NCBI GenBank assembly: GCA_017457015.1
Contig: JAFTIG010000056.1
Span: forward strand, 1 to 18,858
Length of the DNA stretch: 18,858 bases
DNA from: Clostridia bacterium
GTDB taxonomy: Bacteria > Bacillota_A > Clostridia > Christensenellales > Borkfalkiaceae
Reading direction: 5' to 3'
Shown: positions 14,793 to 18,858 of the stretch, in pieces
Position numbering within the stretch: the first letter of the stretch is position 1
Layout of the letters: each line of letters starts with the position of its first letter
Made by a program: the position numbers and the translations under genes
Notes under the pieces: model-generated
What the model saw: only the letters and a program-made list of their open reading frames with translations
The model's database searches: none
What the model was told of the DNA's origin: nothing

Positions 14793-15689
14793 ATGAACGA
14801 TTACAAAAGCGCGCTGGACTTTTCGCAAAGTCAGATTAAAAAACTTTCGTCAATATTAAAAGATTTTTATACGGTCACGGGAATAAAGATCGGTGTTTTC
14901 GATGCAAAGGGTGTTGAACTTGCCTTTGCTCCCTACGTCCACTGTGATTTTTGCAAATATATTCACCAGTCTAAAAAAGGCGCGTGCGAGTGTGACAAAT
15001 GCACCGCAAACTCTTTCAACGAGTGTAAGAAAACTAAAAAGACGTATATATACCGTTGTCACATGGGGCTTACGGAATGTATTTCTCCTATCTATCAATT
15101 AAATAATTTAATCGGCTTTATTATGGTCGGGCAGTTTTTTAACGAAAACGTTCCGTTTACGGAGAACTTGATAAACGATATGAAAGCCAAACTCAAAGAT
15201 TATCATCTTGACGAGAGCAAGGCTTTGGAGTATATTAAGAATATCCCCGTCCTATCCGTTGAAAAAATTAACGCGTCCGTATCTATACTTGAAACTTGCG
15301 CAAGTTACATTTATCTCAACAAACTCTTATCCGAGCAATCTTCTTTCATTTCGGATATAAATAAATATATTAAGAACAACATAGAAAGCAATATTACGAT
15401 AGAAGATTTAAGCCATAACCTTTGCGTATCGCTTATGGATCTTTACCATCTATGCAACAAGTTCTTTAACTGCACCCCAGCCAAATATATTAAAAAGACT
15501 CGCCTTAGCACCGCGTGCGAACTTATTTCAGATAACAACATAAGGATTTCCGAAGTAGCGTATAGAGTAGGTATTTGTGACTATAATTATTTTTCAAAAA
15601 TATTTAGAAAAGAATACGGCATGACGCCGTCCGAATATCGCAAACAACTATCTTCCAGCCCGACTTCTAATAGCGACAATAAGAATTAA
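14793..15689 (+). CDS. PocR ligand-sensing domain + AraC-type DNA-binding transcriptional regulator
   Basis: 298 residues. Residues about 8-165 match the PocR sensory domain pattern (start LSSILKDFYTVTGIKIGVFD, later GLTECISPI and LIGFIMVGQFF). PocR domains were first described in the 1,2-propanediol regulator and are thought to bind small hydrocarbon or polyol derivatives. The domain is cysteine-rich: C51, C54, C65, C67, C70, C78, C89 and C96. Residues about 188-286 form the two helix-turn-helix AraC domain, with the second helix region RISEVAYRVGICDYNYFSKIFRKEYGMTPSEYR clearly of the family (key residues A-x-x-V-G and Y-F-x-x-x-F-x-x-x-x-G-x-P-x-x-Y). The gene diverges from the glycan operon and is the likely local activator of it. 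It ends at a strong terminator shared with the convergent DeoR gene. Confidence 0.93.
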   Translation: MNDYKSALDFSQSQIKKLSSILKDFYTVTGIKIGVFDAKGVELAFAPYVHCDFCKYIHQSKKGACECDKCTANSFNECKKTKKTYIYRCHMGLTECISPIYQLNNLIGFIMVGQFFNENVPFTENLINDMKAKLKDYHLDESKALEYIKNIPVLSVEKINASVSILETCASYIYLNKLLSEQSSFISDINKYIKNNIESNITIEDLSHNLCVSLMDLYHLCNKFFNCTPAKYIKKTRLSTACELISDNNIRISEVAYRVGICDYNYFSKIFRKEYGMTPSEYRKQLSSSPTSNSDNKN

Positions 15690-15700
15690 AAATAAAAAAA

Positions 15701-15729
15701 CCGAGAGCGGATTTGCTCTCGGTTTTTTT
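15701..15729. terminator. Bidirectional rho-independent terminator
   Basis: Perfect 8-bp stem CCGAGAGC/GCTCTCGG (15701-15708 with 15715-15722), loop GGATTT, with T7 after it (15723-15729) and A7 before it. It serves both convergent genes, ending 12 bases after the PocR/AraC stop and starting close to the DeoR stop. Confidence 0.95.
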
Positions 15730-15741
15730 ATACGTTATTTA

Positions 15742-16476
15742 TCATAGTTCTTTTCTTGTTTTTATCGACGGTGGAATTTGTCCGTCGGAAAATATATAGT
15801 CTACGTCTTTTGCACTGCACAAAGTATGAAAATACGTACTGCCGAATTTGTTGTTGGTCATCAAACATATTCGACGCTTGGACTTTTTTAAAAACGCACG
15901 TCGCACTGCCGTTTCTTCTGCCGACGTATCGGTAAAATTTCCATCTTCATCTACCCCTTTACACGACATAAAACATACGTCTATGTTTATCTTGTCTGCA
16001 AAATCAGTTGCTTCCGCACCGATACACACCAAAGAATTTTCCATTATAAGCCCGCCCGTACAATACGTCTTAACGTGGTTTGCGCACATTATCTCGGCAG
16101 TCTTTATACTGTACGTTACCACCACTATATCTTTAAATTTAGCAAGGTGCTTTGCAAGGTATTGCGCGGTAGAAGAGCCGTCTACAAAAATCGAATCGCC
16201 GTCTTTTACGAGTTCTGCCGCTCTACGACATATCTCGCTCTTGGCAATAGCGTCCACCGATTCCCGTATAAATAAAGGCACTTGTTTATTAGTTCCCAAT
16301 ATAGGCTTTGCTCCACCGAATACGCGCTTTAACGCACCTGCCTTTTCCAATTCCGCTAAGTCACGACGAACGGTCGCTTCTGAAACGTATAGTTCTTTAG
16401 TCAATGCCCTTACGCTCACCGTACCAAACCTTGCAAGTATATCTAAAATTTGCCTATGTCTTAAATTGTCTGCCAT
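15742..16476 (-). CDS. DeoR/GlpR-family transcriptional repressor
   Basis: 244 residues from the ATG at 16476, chosen because GGGGAG lies seven bases upstream; the in-frame TTG at 16497 has that Shine-Dalgarno site inside the extra coding stretch. Residues about 3-58 are the DeoR helix-turn-helix (RQILDILARFG, then VSEATVRRDLAELEKAG, ending RVFGGA). Residues about 72-235 are the sugar-phosphate sensor domain with the expected VDGSSTAQYLAKHL, the GG then IG pair, CKGVDEDGNFTD and a KFG motif. Such repressors usually release DNA on binding a phosphorylated sugar. Divergent pairing with the polyol-phosphate dehydrogenase/epimerase operon suggests its ligand is an intermediate of that pathway. 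Operator copies overlap its own promoter, so autorepression is likely. Confidence 0.94.
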   Translation of the reverse strand: MADNLRHRQILDILARFGTVSVRALTKELYVSEATVRRDLAELEKAGALKRVFGGAKPILGTNKQVPLFIRESVDAIAKSEICRRAAELVKDGDSIFVDGSSTAQYLAKHLAKFKDIVVVTYSIKTAEIMCANHVKTYCTGGLIMENSLVCIGAEATDFADKINIDVCFMSCKGVDEDGNFTDTSAEETAVRRAFLKKSKRRICLMTNNKFGSTYFHTLCSAKDVDYIFSDGQIPPSIKTRKEL

Positions 16477-16499
16477 TTTTACGCTCCCCAAACTCAATC

Positions 16500-16512
16500 A
16501 AAATGATTGTTT
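16500..16512 (+). promoter_or_regulatory. DeoR operator copy 1 (AAAATGATTGTTT)
   Basis: AAAATGATTGTTT, identical to the copy at 16543-16555 (43 bases apart, about four helical turns). It lies just downstream of the inferred DeoR start site (about 16525), in the short leader. Assignment to this DeoR protein is inference from position and repetition. Confidence 0.55.
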
Positions 16513-16531
16513 TAATTGTCGTTATGTTTGA

Positions 16532-16560
16532 ATTTTAACATAAAAATGATTGTTTGTCAA
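16532..16560 (-). promoter_or_regulatory. Sigma-70-type promoter of deoR-family gene
   Basis: On the minus strand TTGACA (16560-16555), a 17-base spacer, then TAAAAT (16537-16532). The spacer contains operator copy 2. Confidence 0.8.
16543..16555 (+). promoter_or_regulatory. DeoR operator copy 2 (AAAATGATTGTTT)
   Basis: Second identical copy of the 13-base element. It lies between the -10 and -35 of the deoR-family promoter, where a bound repressor would exclude RNA polymerase. Confidence 0.6.
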
Positions 16561-16575
16561 TCTTTCCGACGACTA

Positions 16576-16589
16576 TTGACAATCAAATT
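16576..16589 (-). promoter_or_regulatory. DeoR operator copy 3, inverted and degenerate
   Basis: On the minus strand this reads AATTTGATTGTCAA, sharing TGATTGT with the other two copies. It covers the -35 and the start of the spacer of the dehydrogenase promoter. With copy 2 it also forms the inverted pair TTGTCAAT (16554-16561) / ATTGACAA (16575-16582). Confidence 0.5.
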
Positions 16590-16604
16590 AAGCGATGTTA
16601 TAAT
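16576..16604 (+). promoter_or_regulatory. Consensus sigma-70-type promoter of dehydrogenase-epimerase operon
   Basis: Perfect TTGACA (16576-16581), 17-base spacer, perfect TATAAT (16599-16604). The inferred start is near 16611. Such a strong promoter would need a repressor, consistent with the overlapping operator copy 3. Confidence 0.88.
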
Positions 16605-16633
16605 TTGTCAAAGCTTACGTTTGGAGAATTATA

Positions 16634-17611
16634 ATGAAATGTTTTATTAATGCGGACGGCAGTAGAGAAATCAAAGAGAGCAACCCGTTAACGCCCAAAG
16701 ACGGAGAGTGTGTCTTTTCTGTAAAAGCGTGCGGAATTTGCGGAAGCGATTTGCCTAGAGTGTTTAACGGCACGTCATACTATTACCCTATCGTTTTAGG
16801 TCACGAGTTTGCGGGAATTGTAAAGGACAGTGTATCGCCAGATTTAATCGGAAAAAGGGCGTGTGTATTCCCGATATTGCCGTGCGGTAAATGCGAGTAT
16901 TGCAAAAAAGAACAGTGGGCGAACTGCACGCATTACGACTATTACGGCTCACGCAGAGACGGCGGAATGCAGTCGGAATTGCTTATAAAAGAAAACAATT
17001 TAATCTTTATTCCCGATAACGTAAATTATCTTTCCGCGTCCATGATAGAACCCACCGCAGTGTGCTTACACGCTGTAAAAAAAGCGAGTATCAATAAAGG
17101 CGACAGCGTTCTTATATACGGCGCAGGCACGATAGGCTTGCTTTGCGGTATGTGGGCAAAGGCTTTTGGTGCAGAACGCATTATGTTTAGCGATCCTAAT
17201 GATCTGCGTTTGAATTTTGCTAAAGATTTGGGTTTTGAAGAATATAGTGATATACCTATGGACGTTATTATAGAAGCAAGCGGTGTAGGCGCTGCTCTTA
17301 ACGACGCCATTAAAAACTGTAAGCCCTTTGGTGAAATCGTGTTGGTAGGGCACGGTAAAAAAGACGTAATTATTCCGCATGAAAATTTTGCACTTATTCT
17401 GCGCAAGCAATTAAAACTATACGGCACGTGGAACTCTGATTTTAAGAGCGACGTCAACGACTGGAAGGATTCTATTTCGGCTATATCAAACGGTATGATT
17501 AGTCCTGAAAAATTAATCACTCATCAAATTCCGCTAAAAGACGCTGACCGCGCTTTTGAAATTATTGAAAAGAATACGGAATTTTACAACAAAATAACGG
17601 TGGTGATGTAA
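16634..17611 (+). CDS. GatD-like zinc-dependent polyol-phosphate dehydrogenase
   Basis: 325 residues, a zinc medium-chain dehydrogenase. Catalytic zinc ligands: C36 (CGICGSD), H57-E58 (GHEFAG) and E139 (IEP). Structural zinc cysteines: C84, C87, C90 and C98. The Rossmann nucleotide motif is GAGTIG (163-168). From memory it resembles E. coli galactitol-1-phosphate 5-dehydrogenase GatD: CGSDLPR, YYP-V/I-LGHEF, YDYYGSRRDGG and LRKQL-L-G-W all have counterparts. The expected reaction is NAD(P)-dependent oxidation of a hexitol or pentitol phosphate to a ketose phosphate; the exact polyol is not settled, since threonine and other polyol dehydrogenases share the fold. GGAG seven bases before the ATG sets the start. 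It is followed after one base by the epimerase gene and is controlled with it. Confidence 0.9.
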   Translation: MKCFINADGSREIKESNPLTPKDGECVFSVKACGICGSDLPRVFNGTSYYYPIVLGHEFAGIVKDSVSPDLIGKRACVFPILPCGKCEYCKKEQWANCTHYDYYGSRRDGGMQSELLIKENNLIFIPDNVNYLSASMIEPTAVCLHAVKKASINKGDSVLIYGAGTIGLLCGMWAKAFGAERIMFSDPNDLRLNFAKDLGFEEYSDIPMDVIIEASGVGAALNDAIKNCKPFGEIVLVGHGKKDVIIPHENFALILRKQLKLYGTWNSDFKSDVNDWKDSISAISNGMISPEKLITHQIPLKDADRAFEIIEKNTEFYNKITVVM

Positions 17612-17612
17612 T

Positions 17613-18284
17613 ATGAAAAAACAACTATCCCCTTCAATGATGTGCTGTGATTTTTTAAACCTTAAAGAACAGTTAAAAGTATTTGAAGAGCAAAAAATAG
17701 AGTACCTACATATAGACGTTATGGACGGCTCTTTCGTGCCTAATTATACGCTCGGAACGGACTTTATAAAAAAATTACACGGGACAACGAGTATTCCGCT
17801 AGACGTACATTTGATGATAGATAGACCTGAAGACAAAATAGAGTGGTTTGACTTTAAAGAGAGCGACGTAGTAAGCGTACACTACGAATCGACCAACCAT
17901 TTACAGCGCACTATTCAAAGGATAAAAGACAGGGGCGCAAAAGCGATGGTAGCCATCAATCCCGCAACGCCCGTATCTATGATAGAAGAAGTTTTAGACG
18001 ATATTTACGGAGTGCTTATAATGACCGTAAACCCGGGTTACGCAGGTCAGAGCCTTATACCAAACTGCCTAAACAAAATATCCAAAACTCGTGCCTTTTT
18101 AGACGCACATGGCAAGAACGAAACGTTGATCGAAGTAGACGGCAACGTTAGTTTTAAGAACGCAAAACTAATGCACGACGCCGGCGCGGATATTTTCGTC
18201 GCAGGAACTTCTTCACTCTTTATAAACGAAAATTTAGAATCAAATATAATAAAATTCAAAAAAGAAGTTTTCGGCAACGTTTAA
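17613..18284 (+). CDS. Ketose-phosphate 3-epimerase, AlsE/Rpe family
   Basis: 223 residues, a complete TIM-barrel epimerase. Metal and catalytic residues are visible: S7 (SPSMMC), H33-D35 (HIDVMDG, with D38), H66 (DVHLM) and D176 (EVDG); the phosphate-side loop is MTVNPGYAGQ (137-146). Several segments are closer, from memory, to E. coli D-allulose-6-phosphate 3-epimerase AlsE than to Rpe: SPSMMCCD versus SPSLMCMD, a long EVDGNVSFKNAKLM in place of VDGGI, and GADIFVAGTSSLF. The reaction is C3 inversion of a ketopentose or ketohexose phosphate. The gene begins one base after the dehydrogenase stop with its ribosome site (GGTGGTGA) inside that gene, so the two are translationally linked and probably act in sequence. 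Confidence 0.92.
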   Translation: MKKQLSPSMMCCDFLNLKEQLKVFEEQKIEYLHIDVMDGSFVPNYTLGTDFIKKLHGTTSIPLDVHLMIDRPEDKIEWFDFKESDVVSVHYESTNHLQRTIQRIKDRGAKAMVAINPATPVSMIEEVLDDIYGVLIMTVNPGYAGQSLIPNCLNKISKTRAFLDAHGKNETLIEVDGNVSFKNAKLMHDAGADIFVAGTSSLFINENLESNIIKFKKEVFGNV

Positions 18285-18297
18285 CTCTAGTTAAACG
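18278..18297. repeat. Perfect inverted repeat across epimerase stop codon
   Basis: Arms CGTTTAACT and AGTTAAACG separated by CT, including the TAA stop (18282-18284). As RNA it folds to an AT-rich stem with a small TCTA loop; the nearest T-run (18310-18315) is 12 bases after the stem, so it is not a standard terminator. It could stabilise the mRNA end or be a protein site. Confidence 0.45.
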
Positions 18298-18316
18298 CAC
18301 TGATAAAAATTTTTTG

Positions 18317-18450
18317 GACGAAACGGCTCTCAAACAACGTAATAATATAAGCGAAAACAATTACGTCTTGTTAAAATACTTGAAGACTATCTTGCGTATA
18401 AAGAGCGCGAATTTAAATCACTTTCAAAAGAGACCGCCAGTAATAAAAAA
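18317..18450 (+). pseudogene. Possible frameshifted coding remnant, unidentified
   Basis: The space after the epimerase contains protein-like stretches in two frames: DETALKQRNNI from 18317, then, in the other frame from about 18346, YKRKQLRLVKILEDYLAYKE and on to a polar, lysine-rich end just before the terminator hairpin. The second stretch looks like an amphipathic helix and a natural C-terminus. No start codon with a ribosome site is seen and I recognise no family. Chance is a serious alternative at this length. The rest of 18285-18505 holds only the two inverted repeats described separately. Confidence 0.2.
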
Positions 18451-18476
18451 AATAGCCCCGAATTGTCGGGGTTATT
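18451..18476. terminator. Bidirectional terminator between epimerase and AraC gene
   Basis: Stem AATAGCCCCGA/TCGGGGTTATT (18451-18461 with 18466-18476, one G-T pair), loop ATTG. A-rich on the left (TAATAAAAAA before it) and TTATTTT on the right, so it can serve both convergent transcripts. Confidence 0.8.
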
Positions 18477-18505
18477 TTCCTTATGTGTGATAAAAATAGT
18501 TGAGT

Positions 18506-18858
18506 TCATTTTGTCGTATGTGCTTTTCGATAGTCGCGCGGAAGCATTCCCGTTATATTCCGAAAAGCAACGGTAAATTTGCTTTGATTTTCATAACCGA
18601 TAGCGTAAGCGATTTCAGCGATAGAGTTATCACTATGGCAAAGAAGTTCTTTTGCTCGTTTGATACGGTATTCTTTCATATATCCGCCAATGGACTGTCC
18701 GAATACAGTCTTAAAAGTCGTTTTAAGCGTAGTCTGGTTAATATGATATTTGGCGGAAAGTTCTTCGATAGTATATCTCTTTGTAACGTCGCTCACCAAA
18801 AACTCGTGTATCTCATTGACGATTTGTACGGTGGAATCATAATTTTCTATGTGTGTAC
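18506..18858 (-). CDS. AraC-family transcriptional regulator, C-terminal DNA-binding part (partial)
   Basis: The frame stays open from its stop at 18506 to the right window edge (about 117 residues), so the N-terminal part is missing. A TTG at 18799 is not a convincing start because the frame upstream (NYDSTVQIVNEIHEFL) reads like the helix that normally precedes the AraC domain. The first helix-turn-helix is around YTIEELSAKYHINQTTLKTTFK, written here as key residues Y-T-I-E-E-L-S and N-Q-T-T-L. The second is SIAEIAYAIGYENQSKFTVA followed by FRNITGMLPRDYR, a textbook AraC/XylS signature. It converges on the dehydrogenase-epimerase operon. What it controls, and its sensor domain, lie outside the window. 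Confidence 0.9.
   Translation of the reverse strand, partial: THIENYDSTVQIVNEIHEFLVSDVTKRYTIEELSAKYHINQTTLKTTFKTVFGQSIGGYMKEYRIKRAKELLCHSDNSIAEIAYAIGYENQSKFTVAFRNITGMLPRDYRKAHTTK

Noticed and set aside
16477..16497. TTG at 16497 as the DeoR start
   Set aside because: GGGGAG, ideally spaced for the ATG at 16476, would lie inside the coding region, and the family normally begins just before the R-x-x-x-I-L helix.
15848..16531. 227-codon open frame on the plus strand
   Set aside because: It lies wholly antisense to the DeoR gene, which has full family motifs, a promoter and a ribosome site. The translation resembles no protein and has no ribosome site.
17026..17520. 164-codon minus-strand open frame
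   Set aside because: Antisense to the dehydrogenase Rossmann domain, which has all its motifs in frame on the plus strand.

Overview
The window looks like an accessory carbohydrate-use region from an anaerobic, Gram-positive-type bacterium, probably an uncultured member of the Clostridia. The basis for this is moderately AT-rich DNA, strong GGAGG-type Shine-Dalgarno sites, lipobox lipoproteins in place of outer-membrane proteins, a CUT1-type ABC importer without its own ATPase, and PocR/AraC, DeoR and AraC regulators. The taxonomic guess is inference; no marker gene is present.

Left two thirds (1-14387, all on the minus strand): one apparent operon read from right to left. It runs from a cytoplasmic endonuclease/exonuclease/phosphatase (EEP) family enzyme (14387-13641), through a large lipoprotein sugar-binding protein (13607-11931), two permeases (11900-10977 and 10964-10026) and a 950-residue secreted protein of Ig-like and lectin-like beta-sandwich domains (9925-7073), to a DUF4838 lipoprotein with a GH67N-like front domain (7070-5109). 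The last gene encodes a giant lipoprotein (5019 to beyond base 1, at least 1673 residues) made of BIG2 domains followed by a composite repeat of linker domain plus short beta-helix. Together they read as a surface glycan capture, trimming and import system. None of the proteins is a classical, easily named glycoside hydrolase, so DUF4838 is the best candidate catalyst outside the cell.

Control region (14388-14792): a 405-bp divergent intergenic region between this operon and a PocR-domain/AraC-type regulator (14793-15689, plus). It holds a consensus sigma-70-type promoter for the regulator, a good -10 with a poor -35 for the operon, and a perfect 19-bp direct repeat. One repeat copy lies about 52-71 bp upstream of each inferred start site. 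This is a plausible activator-site layout.

Right third (15742-18858): a DeoR-family repressor (minus) diverges from a two-gene operon encoding a GatD-like zinc polyol-phosphate dehydrogenase and an AlsE/Rpe-like ketose-phosphate 3-epimerase. The 157-bp gap holds two near-perfect promoters overlapped by three copies of a TGATTGT-type operator. A convergent, partial AraC-type regulator occupies the right edge. Bidirectional terminators separate the convergent pairs at about 15715 and 18463. No RNA genes, insertion sequences, CRISPR arrays or prophage genes were seen.
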